Source: Mycolicibacterium peregrinum
GTDB taxonomy: Bacteria > Actinomycetota > Actinomycetes > Mycobacteriales > Mycobacteriaceae
Reading direction: 5' to 3'
Length of the DNA: 39,130 nucleotides
Assembly (NCBI RefSeq): GCF_001665625.1
Contig: NZ_LZSY01000126.1
Location: forward strand, 1-39,130
Part shown: one piece after another, positions 1 through 6,896 of the stretch
Position numbering within the stretch: position 1 is the stretch's first letter
How the letters are laid out: every line of letters starts with the position of its first letter
Notes under the pieces: generated by a model
What the model saw: the letters and a program-made list of their open reading frames with translations, nothing else
Told to the model about the DNA's origin: nothing
Databases searched by the model: none
Program-made: the position numbers and the translations under genes

Positions 1-537
1 GGGCAGATATCCGATTACGGTGGACTGCCGTACCAGGGCAGGACGGTGCTGGAGCCGGTCAACGTCATCATCGTCGACCCGACGTCGACGTCCGCAGCTG
101 AGGCCGCCTACAAGCTCAACACGGCGATGTTCTGGTCCGGCTACTCCGCCCAGCCCATCCACAGCACCGGGTTCCAAGGCACGATCGACGATGTGACCTA
201 TGGGCAGCAGCCCACTGGCCCCTTGCTGGGCTACTCGGACAACTTCTTCCTGTTCCCCAACAACCACGGCCGAATCTTCGGGCCCGACCCCGTGGAGACC
301 AGCGCGGGGTACGTCTGGAGTGGCTCGTTCAGCACCGAACAGTTCGTCATCTACGACCTGTTACCCAGGCATGCGTACGTCTCGTCCAACCTCGCCCGAA
401 ATGCGCTCGCGCTTCGGCTGCTCGCCAGCGGCCGGGCGACCTATGGCGGGATGGTGGCGTTGGACAACTCGTACAACACCGCCACCACGACAACCGGTGA
501 CCATGACGGTTACGCCGTGGTCATCGTCCTGAAGTAG
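1..537 (+). CDS. Conserved hypothetical protein, 5' end cut by the window
   Basis: The reading frame is open from base 1 and ends at a stop at 535-537, giving at least 178 residues. The first internal start (GTG at 46) has no ribosome binding site, so the true start probably lies to the left of the window. No signal peptide or transmembrane helix is visible in the part present. The fragment has a beta-rich segment (EPVNVIIVDPTS), a mid-region with FFLFPNNHGRIFGPDP and a C-terminus ending in YAVVIVLK. The arrangement of an N-terminal strand and a basic/aromatic 'NNHGRIFG' stretch is loosely reminiscent of LssY C-terminal-like domains, but I cannot assign the family with confidence. It converges on the PIN gene at 683-1084, with a long hairpin between them. 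Confidence 0.7.
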   Translation, partial: GQISDYGGLPYQGRTVLEPVNVIIVDPTSTSAAEAAYKLNTAMFWSGYSAQPIHSTGFQGTIDDVTYGQQPTGPLLGYSDNFFLFPNNHGRIFGPDPVETSAGYVWSGSFSTEQFVIYDLLPRHAYVSSNLARNALALRLLASGRATYGGMVALDNSYNTATTTTGDHDGYAVVIVLK

Positions 538-615
538 ACGTGAACTCCGGCTGCACATCACCAAGTGACCAGAGGCGAGACCTGCCCGCCTCCCGGCCAC
601 CGAACCCTCACGTAC

Positions 616-661
616 GTAACGTGGTGGCGGAGAAATTCGAGTTTCGCCGCCACTCGGTTAC
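616..661. terminator. Long imperfect palindrome between convergent genes, probable bidirectional terminator
   Basis: The left arm GTGGCGGAGAAA (624-635) and right arm TTTCGCCGCCAC (642-653) pair with a single mismatch around a 6-nt loop. Outside a 3-nt internal bulge, GTAAC (616-620) pairs with GTTAC (657-661). No T-tract follows, which is usual in mycobacteria. It lies between the convergent genes ending at 537 (plus) and 683 (minus), so it could end transcription from both sides. Confidence 0.55.
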
Positions 662-682
662 AAACGCGGCATGGACAGCACG

Positions 683-1084
683 CTATGGCCGCAAAATCTC
701 TGCTGGAGAAACGGTTTCGACGAACGCGCGCGCCGCATCGGCGAGTTTCCTGTCCGCGGTGGCCAGCGCGTCCGCCTGCAGTTGGGTCAGTGCGATGTAC
801 TCGGCCTGGTAGGTGTCCGGCCAGTCCAACTGGGCGGCTATTCGCCAAGCGCGGTCCTGTAGTACCCGGTCGCCCAGGAGTCGGATCCGCAGCCCGCGAA
901 TACCGTCGAGGACCTTGCGGGCGCCCGCGTCGTCGATCTCGCCGCGTCGCACCGACTCGTACACCAGGGCAAGTGCCTGCGAACGCAAGAGCGTGGGCGC
1001 CACCAGGCTGTGCTCCGGCGGAATCGAGGCTCCATCCGCGGCGAGCTTGACGGCGACCGGGGCATCGATGACAAACGCTGTCAT
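683..1084 (-). CDS. PIN-domain protein, VapC toxin-like, apparently orphan
   Basis: This 133-residue protein has the PIN-domain pattern of VapC ribonuclease toxins. It starts MTAFVIDAPVAVKL with acidic D7, then has D90 in DTYQAEYIAL and D111 in ATADRKL. PIN nucleases cut RNA using a cluster of acidic residues that bind magnesium or manganese. The second acid, normally a Glu in a 'SEVLN'-like motif, appears to be Q36 here (LLRSQALAL), so activity may be reduced or the site rearranged. The ATG at 1084 was preferred over an upstream in-frame start because AAGG lies about 8 nt before it. No antitoxin-like ORF adjoins it: only about 135 bp separates it from the divergent secreted-protein gene, and downstream is the hairpin. 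The fold is fairly sure, the toxin role is inferred. Confidence 0.75.
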   Translation of the reverse strand: MTAFVIDAPVAVKLAADGASIPPEHSLVAPTLLRSQALALVYESVRRGEIDDAGARKVLDGIRGLRIRLLGDRVLQDRAWRIAAQLDWPDTYQAEYIALTQLQADALATADRKLADAARAFVETVSPAEILRP

Positions 1085-1219
1085 ACGAGTACCTTCGCAC
1101 GAACACGAGCCACCAATAGCAGGTCGCACGTTTGAGGGACCTGAGTTTGGATACCCCTCGGATGAAGAAGAAGGTAATTACTCCTGCACACAACAGGAAT
1201 ACGGCGGAGGGAGCCCACC

Positions 1220-1675
1220 GTGGCATTCTCGCAGATCGCAATGAAGACGATGGCAGCTGCGGCCGGGATCGCGGCAGCCGGAATGGTGGCAGCGACTCCG
1301 GCATACGCAGATCCGGAAACGCTCCAGTTCGGCCAAACCGCAGAAGTTCCCAGTCCAGGTGGCGCCATCGACTACACCGTGAGCAACTTGCAGCCCAGCG
1401 GTCATAACGACGGGATCTGGTATGCCGATGTGACGGCCGAGGCCGTCAGCGGCTCCCCGACGCCGAACATTTCCGATTTCAACGCTCGGGCTGTCAACAG
1501 CTCCACCTACGCGGACATGAAGGGCAACCAGACGGACGGCCTTGCCAACCAACCGATCGCACCGGGGTCTCAAACGACCGGGCGGGTCTACTTTGACGTA
1601 CGCGGTGGCACCGCGCCCGACAGCGTGGTCTATCGGGACGCGGGTGGTACCGACAAGGTGGTTTGGAAAGGCTGA
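1220..1675 (+). CDS. Secreted MPT63-family (DUF1942) protein
   Basis: This 151-residue protein has a Sec signal peptide with an Ala-rich core and a likely cleavage after A30 (TPAYA|DPE). The mature part matches the layout of MPT63, a small secreted immunoglobulin-like beta-sandwich antigen of mycobacteria. Shared features include an 'SDFNARAVN' segment like the SQFNAR of MPT63, and 'IAPGSQTTGRVYFDV' like its IPQGEQSTGKIYFDV. MPT63 is known as a secreted antigen of unknown biochemical role, and this protein is inferred to be the same kind. The GTG start has a strong GGAGGGAG ribosome binding site 7 nt upstream. The gene is divergent from the PIN gene and appears to be a single transcription unit. 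Confidence 0.9.
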   Translation: MAFSQIAMKTMAAAAGIAAAGMVAATPAYADPETLQFGQTAEVPSPGGAIDYTVSNLQPSGHNDGIWYADVTAEAVSGSPTPNISDFNARAVNSSTYADMKGNQTDGLANQPIAPGSQTTGRVYFDVRGGTAPDSVVYRDAGGTDKVVWKG

Positions 1676-1740
1676 CCACCCATCGGTGAAATCGGCGGAA
1701 AGGTGACCGCCGACGTCGCCCTGCGGTAACACTTTTGGTC

Positions 1741-2391
1741 ATGACGATCGCAGAGGACGTCAAGGCCGAACGCGCAGCATTGACGAAGTCGTTGGTCGAG
1801 TTGGGCCCGTCAGCCCCTACCGCGTGTGGCGGGTGGACGGCGCTGCACCTTGCGGCCCATCTGGCTGGTGAAGAACGCTACGGAGGTGTGACGACCTTCA
1901 TTGCTCGATCCCTGGTGACGCGTGGTGTTTCGGTGTCCGGTACACCGAAGATGGTCGACATTGCGCTTCGCCGGGAACAGCGACACGGCTTCGCGGCAGT
2001 GATCGATCGGTTGCGTCGGCCGATGCCGCGGCTGCTGCTGCAACCGACGGTGGCGCCGCTGGCTCTGTTCGAATACTGGACGCATCACGAGGATCTCGTC
2101 GGTTTCGACAACGACGCCCACGCCGCGCCGGTGACGCTGACGGAGGCCATTCCACTGGTACTGCGATACCAGGTCAAGAAACTGCCTGCGGGAGTTCGGG
2201 TAACGGTCAGCATGAGCGACGGCCGCCGGCAGTGGTCAGTCGGACCGACGTCGGGACCGGAAGTGATCCTCGGTGGCTCTGCCCCAGATCTGGTCCGGTG
2301 GCTGTCGGGTCGACGAGCAGCAGGCGAGATCACCATGGCCGGGCCCAGCGCAACGGTGCAGGAACTCCGCGCATTCGGGGGGCGAGTGTGA
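1741..2391 (+). CDS. DinB-like / maleylpyruvate-isomerase-type N-terminal domain protein (TIGR03085-like)
   Basis: This 216-residue protein has the four-helix DinB-like metal-binding fold found in mycothiol-dependent enzymes. The N-terminus (ERAALTKSLVELGPSAPTACGGWTALHLAAHL) holds the characteristic Trp-Thr-...-His pattern with a metal-ligand His. A second His pair is at EYWTHHEDLVGF, and a C-terminal SCP2-like region ends the protein. In actinobacteria such proteins bind a divalent metal and often use mycothiol as cofactor, but the substrate here is unknown. ATG at 1741 was chosen over a TTG two codons earlier. No Shine-Dalgarno is evident, and a TAACACT stretch just upstream could serve as a -10 box. 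The start of the coiled-coil gene follows 10 nt after the stop, so the two may be co-transcribed. Confidence 0.7.
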   Translation: MTIAEDVKAERAALTKSLVELGPSAPTACGGWTALHLAAHLAGEERYGGVTTFIARSLVTRGVSVSGTPKMVDIALRREQRHGFAAVIDRLRRPMPRLLLQPTVAPLALFEYWTHHEDLVGFDNDAHAAPVTLTEAIPLVLRYQVKKLPAGVRVTVSMSDGRRQWSVGPTSGPEVILGGSAPDLVRWLSGRRAAGEITMAGPSATVQELRAFGGRV

Positions 2392-2401
2392 CTGCCGGAC
2401 A

Positions 2402-3301
2402 ATGGACTTGCGCCGCTGTGAGGCTGCGTTGACCGTCGATGACGACCTCGACTCGCTCTACGGCATGCGGCCCGAAGAGTTCACCGCCCGGCGCAATGAG
2501 CTCGCGGCAGCGGCAAAGAAGCGTGGAGATGCATCGGCGGCCAAGGCGATCGCCTCAGCCCGTCGGCCGACGACGGCTGCGTGGGTGGTGAACCTGCTCG
2601 CACTGACCGACGCGACAGTCCGCCCAAAATTGACCAACCTGCACGAAGCGCTGCGCGCCGCACACGCGGCCATGGATGGTCAACGCATCCGTGAGCTGTC
2701 GGCGACGCAGCGAACCCTCGTGCAGGACCTGATCCGCGCCGGATTCGCGGCGGCCGAACTGCCCGATCCGACAGCAGCATTGCGCGACGACGTCACCGGC
2801 ACACTTCAGGCAGCAATCGCCGATCCCGAGGTCGCTGCGCGTCTGGGCCGGCTGTCCAGAGCGGAAGAGTGGTCAGGGTTCGGCGACTTCGGAGCATCGT
2901 CCGTTGTGATCACGCGTTCCCGGCCCGACACAGGATCCTCGCCGGGACCCACCCCACCACCACCGACGCCGCGCGAGAAGCAGTCCGACGAGGACACTGC
3001 TGCGGTTGAGACGGCCCGGCGCCGCCGTGACGCCACCGCATCCGAACTGGGCGAGGCCCGCGCCGCAAACGACGATGCTCTCGCAGCGTTGAAGGAACGC
3101 CGGCGCAAGGTCGAAACCGCACGCCGGCGCTACGAGAAAGTCCTCGAGACGCTCACGGCCGCACAGCGCGACCTCGAGGCAGCGGAAGCGCAACTCGACC
3201 TCGCGCAACAATCCGCCGATGAGCTGCAGAATCGAGTACGAAACGCCGAAGCAGCTGTGGCGCAGGCAGAATCGCAGCTGATTCGACTAACGGGCGAGTA
3301 A
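2402..3301 (+). CDS. Conserved mycobacterial protein with C-terminal coiled coil
   Basis: About 299 residues. The N-terminal region (LYGMRPEEFTARRNELAAAAKKRGD... TTAAWVVNLLA) belongs to a conserved actinobacterial family of unknown function. The middle is a Pro-rich linker around PGPTPPPPTPREK. The last 100 or so residues are a heptad-rich, Ala/Arg/Glu coiled coil without membrane segments, so the protein is probably cytoplasmic and oligomeric. The start is uncertain: ATG 2402 is used here, but a TTG at 2429 (giving MTVDDDLDSLYG) would give an N-terminus more like typical family members. The 3' end converges on the GNAT gene with only 16 bp between. Confidence 0.75.
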   Translation: MDLRRCEAALTVDDDLDSLYGMRPEEFTARRNELAAAAKKRGDASAAKAIASARRPTTAAWVVNLLALTDATVRPKLTNLHEALRAAHAAMDGQRIRELSATQRTLVQDLIRAGFAAAELPDPTAALRDDVTGTLQAAIADPEVAARLGRLSRAEEWSGFGDFGASSVVITRSRPDTGSSPGPTPPPPTPREKQSDEDTAAVETARRRRDATASELGEARAANDDALAALKERRRKVETARRRYEKVLETLTAAQRDLEAAEAQLDLAQQSADELQNRVRNAEAAVAQAESQLIRLTGE

Positions 3302-3317
3302 CGGTGGCCGTCGGGCG

Positions 3318-3821
3318 TCAGACGCCGAAAGCTTTCGCATACGCAACCTCACCGCGGGGTACCGCCGCATCAGGATTGAGCGTCAGGGCCAGGAAGTTGT
3401 CGTCCGGTGCCTCGAACGGCGCAGTGATACCGAGCCGCGATGCCGGGCTGAACCCGAACCGCGGGTAGTACTCAGCGTGACCCAGCACAACAACCAGGTT
3501 CTCCCCCAGTTGGCGCGCCCGCTCCAACCCTGCGCGAATCGCCGCCGACCCAGCGCCACTTCGCTGGAGATCGGGCACGACCGCGCAGGGCCCGAGTGCG
3601 AGGGCGGGATGACCGTCGACGGCGCATCGCGTGAGCAACGCAAATCCCGCAATCTCACCGTTCATGTCGCAGCTGACGACGGACAGTCCGTCGATCCAGG
3701 CGGTCGGGTCTTCTCGGAGCGCGTCGACGAGGTTCGCTTCCAGCGCGGTGGGAAAAGCTGCCGCATTCACGGCGTGGATGCGCTCGACATCCTCTGGTTG
3801 CTCAACTCGGGTACTCCACAT
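3318..3821 (-). CDS. GNAT-family N-acetyltransferase
   Basis: This 167-residue protein has the GNAT fold. The acetyl-CoA binding region is LGPCAVVPDLQRSGAGSAAIRAGL, matching the (R/Q)xxGxG/A pyrophosphate loop, and is followed by GHAEYYPRFGFSPAS, the terminal 'Y..FGF' motif of YhbS-type acetyltransferases. It transfers acetyl from acetyl-CoA to an unknown amine acceptor. ATG 3821 was chosen because GAGAGG lies 6 nt upstream; the longer frame has no comparable site. It follows the alpha/beta hydrolase gene on the same strand by 62 nt and could be co-transcribed with it. Confidence 0.85.
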   Translation of the reverse strand: MWSTRVEQPEDVERIHAVNAAAFPTALEANLVDALREDPTAWIDGLSVVSCDMNGEIAGFALLTRCAVDGHPALALGPCAVVPDLQRSGAGSAAIRAGLERARQLGENLVVVLGHAEYYPRFGFSPASRLGITAPFEAPDDNFLALTLNPDAAVPRGEVAYAKAFGV

Positions 3822-3883
3822 ATCCAACCTCTCACTCACCGCCTGTGTTTCATGCGTCGTGAACCATATCTTCTGCCGCCCCG

Positions 3884-4645
3884 TCAACCCGGCACGGTGC
3901 TGGACGCGCGCCCGAGATGCCTGGGAAAGAACCGGGTATCGATCCGGCCATCGGCGGGCACCGGGTGATGCCGTCCTGGAAAGGCATGCAGCACTTTGTC
4001 TTCCGAGGCGAAGGCACCGAACAGCTCGAGGCCAAATCCCCGTGGGATCTCCTCGTCGTCCCACGGGAGCAGGTACTCGACAGGGATGGTCACCTGCTTC
4101 GCCGCCTCCAGTAGCTCAGGATGTTCGACTACCGCGCCGAAGAGCGCGGCGGTGATCCTGGATTCAACCGCGACCAGCGGTATTCCGACCGCGCTCGCCA
4201 GTGTCATGCCGGAGTAGCCGATCGGCGCTCGTGGGTCGATCTCTGGAAGGGTATGGACTGCATCGATCGTGGCCTGCCATTCGGAGACGGCGCGTTCGGC
4301 CACCGAGTGGCAGTAGTCCGCGAGGTGCCGACCGAACGACGGGCTGCGTTCTGCCCGCGCCTGCTGGAAGGCGTCGACCAGACGAACATCTGCTGCGCTG
4401 CGTGGCCGTTCGCCATGGCCGGGCGCGTCGATCGTGACAACGTGAAAACCATCCGTGAGCACCGAAGAGTAGGCCCGGGCGACGTGCCCCGGGGCCCTCT
4501 TGTCCAGGCCGCCGGGGTGACCGGCCAGCAGTACCGGAGCGCCGTCGGAATCGGTTTCCGGTGACCAGAGCACACCGGTGATGTCGCCCAGGGTGAAGGT
4601 GCGTTCGATGACGCCGTTCGACGACGTCTCAGAGGTGAAATGCAT
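3884..4645 (-). CDS. Alpha/beta hydrolase
   Basis: This 253-residue cytoplasmic protein has an alpha/beta-hydrolase layout. The oxyanion region is LLAGHPGGLD, the nucleophile elbow is IGYSGMTLAS with Ser145, an acid lies in LPWDDEEIP (D196/D197) and the His is in AFPGRHHPV (H226/H227). The elbow reads G-Y-S-G-M instead of the canonical G-x-S-x-G. The HGER stretch after TIDAPG is typical of dienelactone-hydrolase or acyl-peptidase-like relatives. Substrate is unknown. A possible leader ORF and a good promoter lie upstream (see 4695-4754 and 4794-4822). The GNAT gene follows on the same strand. Confidence 0.85.
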   Translation of the reverse strand: MHFTSETSSNGVIERTFTLGDITGVLWSPETDSDGAPVLLAGHPGGLDKRAPGHVARAYSSVLTDGFHVVTIDAPGHGERPRSAADVRLVDAFQQARAERSPSFGRHLADYCHSVAERAVSEWQATIDAVHTLPEIDPRAPIGYSGMTLASAVGIPLVAVESRITAALFGAVVEHPELLEAAKQVTIPVEYLLPWDDEEIPRGFGLELFGAFASEDKVLHAFPGRHHPVPADGRIDTRFFPRHLGRASSTVPG

Positions 4646-4694
4646 GATGTGATGCCTTTCGGAAGTGCCGATGTTCAGGCGCTCCCGGCGACAC

Positions 4695-4754
4695 CTACCT
4701 CGATCGCCCGACCGTGAACACGAGTGGGAGCACCCACAGGGTTACAGCGTCCAT
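4695..4754 (-). CDS. Possible 19-residue leader peptide upstream of the alpha/beta hydrolase
   Basis: An ATG at 4754 opens a 19-codon ORF encoding MDAVTLWVLPLVFTVGRSR, ending at TAG (4697-4695). Directly before it, on the minus strand, is a near-perfect Shine-Dalgarno GAGGAGGTG (4769-4761) spaced 6 nt from the ATG. This is one of the strongest ribosome binding sites in the window. The ORF lies between a sigma-70-like promoter and the hydrolase start (4645), with 49 nt from its stop to that ATG. The peptide is hydrophobic with a basic end. It may be a regulatory leader or a tiny membrane peptide. I do not recognise a family. Confidence 0.45.
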   Translation of the reverse strand: MDAVTLWVLPLVFTVGRSR

Positions 4755-4793
4755 GGGTCTCACCTCCTCGCGTGCCGTCACGGTCGCAGGCAC

Positions 4794-4822
4794 GTTATCA
4801 ATGCGACTGCGACCCCGTCCAA
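4794..4822 (-). promoter_or_regulatory. Sigma-70-like promoter for leader ORF and alpha/beta hydrolase
   Basis: On the minus strand, TTGGAC (4822-4817) and GATAAC (4799-4794) are separated by 17 bp, a good match to a housekeeping promoter. The predicted transcript would start near 4787 and cover the leader ORF and then the hydrolase. The rest of the 4646-4900 gap holds the divergent cutinase promoter, for which TACCAT (4849-4854) or GACAAT (4863-4868) are possible -10 boxes. Confidence 0.45.
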
Positions 4823-4900
4823 CGGTTTTCGCGCGCGTCCACGTTACGTACCATCGAGTTCGGACAATCGGCCGTCCTCTCCCGACGCGAAGGTTCTCCT

Positions 4901-5641
4901 ATGCACGCAATCCATCGCCACCGAACTCCCGCGGTGCGCAACCGCCGGAAGATCTACGGGCCCGCGGGGCTGGTCACGGCCACATTCACCGCGCTGGCAC
5001 TGGTGAGCGCCGCCGCGCCCGTTGCCAACGCGGCCCCATGCCCGGACGCCGAGGTGGTGTTCGCCCGCGGGACCGGAGAGCCGCCGGGTGCCGGCGGCAT
5101 CGGGCAGGCGTTCGTCGATGCCCTCCGCGCCAAGGCCGGCGCGAAGTCGGTCGCTGAGTACCCGGTGAATTACCAGGCCAGTGCCGATTTCGCCGATGGC
5201 ATTCAGTTTGCCCTCACTGTGATCGACGGCATCAGGGACGCCACCACTCACATTCAGGCCGTCGCCGCCGACTGCCCCACCACCAAGATGGTGCTCGGCG
5301 GGTTCTCCCAGGGCGCGGCAGTGGCGGCATTCACCACAGCTGCCGACATCCCCGAGGGCGTCCCAGCCGCCTTCGTGCCGCCGCCGATGCCACCCGAGAT
5401 TGCCTCGCACGTGGCCGCCGTGGCGCTGTTCGGGAAACCGTCAAACGAGTTCCTCACCGACGCCGGGGCGCCGCGAATCACCATCGGACCGCTGTATGCG
5501 CCCAAGACCATCGATCTGTGCGCCACCGGCGACAGCGTGTGTAATGGTGCAGCGCCAGGACCGCCCACCGGCGCGCACAACTCGTACACCGCGAACGGCA
5601 TGGTCGACCAGGCCGCGCAGTTTGCGGTCAGCCGGTTGTAG
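4901..5641 (+). CDS. Secreted cutinase-family esterase
   Basis: This 246-residue protein has an Arg-rich N-terminus and a hydrophobic signal peptide, with likely cleavage near residue 44 (VANA|APCPD). The mature enzyme has the cutinase catalytic triad: Ser136 in GFSQGA, Asp211 in CATGDSVC and His226 in GAHNSY. Four Cys (47, 125, 207, 214) fit the two conserved disulfides. Mycobacterial cutinase-like proteins hydrolyse esters or phospholipids outside the cell. ATG 4901 is supported by GAAGG about 7 nt upstream. It is divergent from the alpha/beta hydrolase. Confidence 0.93.
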   Translation: MHAIHRHRTPAVRNRRKIYGPAGLVTATFTALALVSAAAPVANAAPCPDAEVVFARGTGEPPGAGGIGQAFVDALRAKAGAKSVAEYPVNYQASADFADGIQFALTVIDGIRDATTHIQAVAADCPTTKMVLGGFSQGAAVAAFTTAADIPEGVPAAFVPPPMPPEIASHVAAVALFGKPSNEFLTDAGAPRITIGPLYAPKTIDLCATGDSVCNGAAPGPPTGAHNSYTANGMVDQAAQFAVSRL

Positions 5642-5792
5642 CGACCACACCGCTGATCCTCCCTGTTTCGTGCGGTGGTGCCACGCACAAGCTCGGCGTT
5701 CCCGTCCGCCCGGTCGCGGACGCTCGACACCTGCCTGGGCGAACGGCACTTGAACCATGACTGCACCCGCACCACAGAAACGGAGTAAACGT

Positions 5793-6305
5793 ATGGGCAC
5801 CAACCGAATCACCAACGGAACCGAGCGCACACTCATCGAGAACACACTCGACCGAAACCGTGAAGCACTGATCGCGACCGTACTCGGGCTGACTGAGCCA
5901 GACGCGCGCCGACACCTCGTGACATCGCTGACGACGCCGATCTCGTTGATCAAGCACGCAGCGGCCGCGGAACGGATTTGGTTCCAACGTTTCTGGGGCG
6001 GCCTCGATGAATCCGCATGCGACGGATACTCGAGGCGAGACGAGGGTACGTTCTCCGTTGCCGATGACGAGTCGCTCGCCGACGTGATCGCCGAATTCGA
6101 GCGCGCCAGTCAACAATCCCGCGAGATCGCCTCCCGCTTCGACCTCGACGCCACGATAGACATACCCGCAGAGGGAAAGGTGAGCATGCGGTGGACCCTG
6201 CTCGCCATGATCGAAGAGTTCGCCAGGCATGCCGGCCACGGCGATATCCTTCGCGAGCAGATCGATCAGGCCCGCTCTGACCGCGGCACCACCGAAACTT
6301 CTTGA
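5793..6305 (+). CDS. DinB-superfamily DUF664 protein
   Basis: This 170-residue protein is a DinB-fold four-helix protein of the DUF664 type. Motifs include LTTPISLIKHAAAAERIWFQ, with the first metal-ligand His, and RWTLLAMIEEFARHAGHGDILREQID, with the C-terminal His cluster. Members bind a divalent metal and some use mycothiol in thiol-transfer or detoxification, but the reaction here is unknown. ATG 5793 was chosen over 5757 because GGAG precedes it by 7 nt, while the first ATG has no ribosome binding site. Confidence 0.85.
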   Translation: MGTNRITNGTERTLIENTLDRNREALIATVLGLTEPDARRHLVTSLTTPISLIKHAAAAERIWFQRFWGGLDESACDGYSRRDEGTFSVADDESLADVIAEFERASQQSREIASRFDLDATIDIPAEGKVSMRWTLLAMIEEFARHAGHGDILREQIDQARSDRGTTETS

Positions 6306-6341
6306 ACTGAACCGGGGTTGGGTTCCTGCAGGCGGCGTACC

Positions 6342-6776
6342 TCAGTCGAGGCAGAACTCGTTGCCCTCGATGTCCTGCATCACGATGCAGGACTCCTCGA
6401 TGCCGTCCGCGGGCAACACCCGCACCTGCACGGCCCCGAGCGCCACCAAGCGCGCACACTCGGCTTCCAGAGTCGCGAGGCGTTCTGAACCGACGAGTTC
6501 GCCGCCCACCCGGACGTCGAGGTGCACTCGATTCTTGACGGCCTTGCCTTCCGGTACGCGCTGAAAATACAGTCTCGGGCCGAGACCCGAGGGATCGATG
6601 CAGGCGAACGCCGATCCCTGGCGCTCCGGACTGAGGGATCGATCGAAATCCGCCCAGGTGTCGAACCCCGGCGGCGCCGGCGGCACCACATAGCCCAGCA
6701 CCTGGCACCAGAAGCGACCTACGCGCTCGGGATCTGCGCAATCGAAAGTGACTTGGAATTGCTTGACGGAGGCCAT
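6342..6776 (-). CDS. VOC-family (glyoxalase-like) protein
   Basis: This 144-residue protein has paired beta-alpha-beta-beta-beta modules of the vicinal oxygen chelate fold. The N-terminal module begins QFQVTFDCADPERVGRFWCQVLGY, the second includes KNRVHLDVRVG, and the C-terminus ends VMQDIEGNEFCLD, the typical 'D.EGNeFcl' ending. This glyoxalase-like subgroup is widespread in actinobacteria and its substrates are unknown. The ATG at 6776 has no Shine-Dalgarno but is preceded by TAGGGT exactly 6 nt upstream, suggesting a leaderless transcript. Confidence 0.88.
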   Translation of the reverse strand: MASVKQFQVTFDCADPERVGRFWCQVLGYVVPPAPPGFDTWADFDRSLSPERQGSAFACIDPSGLGPRLYFQRVPEGKAVKNRVHLDVRVGGELVGSERLATLEAECARLVALGAVQVRVLPADGIEESCIVMQDIEGNEFCLD

Positions 6777-6782
6777 CAACCG

Positions 6783-6788
6783 ACCCTA
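6783..6788 (-). promoter_or_regulatory. Leaderless -10 box of the VOC gene
   Basis: TAGGGT lies on the minus strand with exactly 6 nt between it and the ATG at 6776, so transcription would begin at or beside the start codon. No -35 element is obvious. Confidence 0.45.
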
Positions 6789-6848
6789 GCCACCTGCCGA
6801 GCTCGATCGCTGGATAGTTCCGATGGCTCGAGGGCGTTCCCACGAGAA

Positions 6849-6870
6849 AGACAGGTCATTCGACATGTCT
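6849..6870. promoter_or_regulatory. Operator-like dyad upstream of the MBL-fold gene
   Basis: AGACAGGTC (6849-6857) and GACATGTCT (6862-6870) form an inverted repeat with one mismatch around a 4-bp spacer. The 22-bp size is typical of TetR-type operators. It lies 26 bp before the ATG at 6897, in the region between divergent VOC and MBL genes. No regulator gene is adjacent. Confidence 0.4.
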
Positions 6871-6896
6871 TCAGTGCGGCCCTCAGGAGGAACAGT

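Noticed and set aside
558..1304. Long minus-strand ORF across the PIN gene and secreted-protein region
   Set aside because: Arg/Gly/Pro-rich translation in another frame of real genes, with no domain; a shadow typical of GC-rich DNA.
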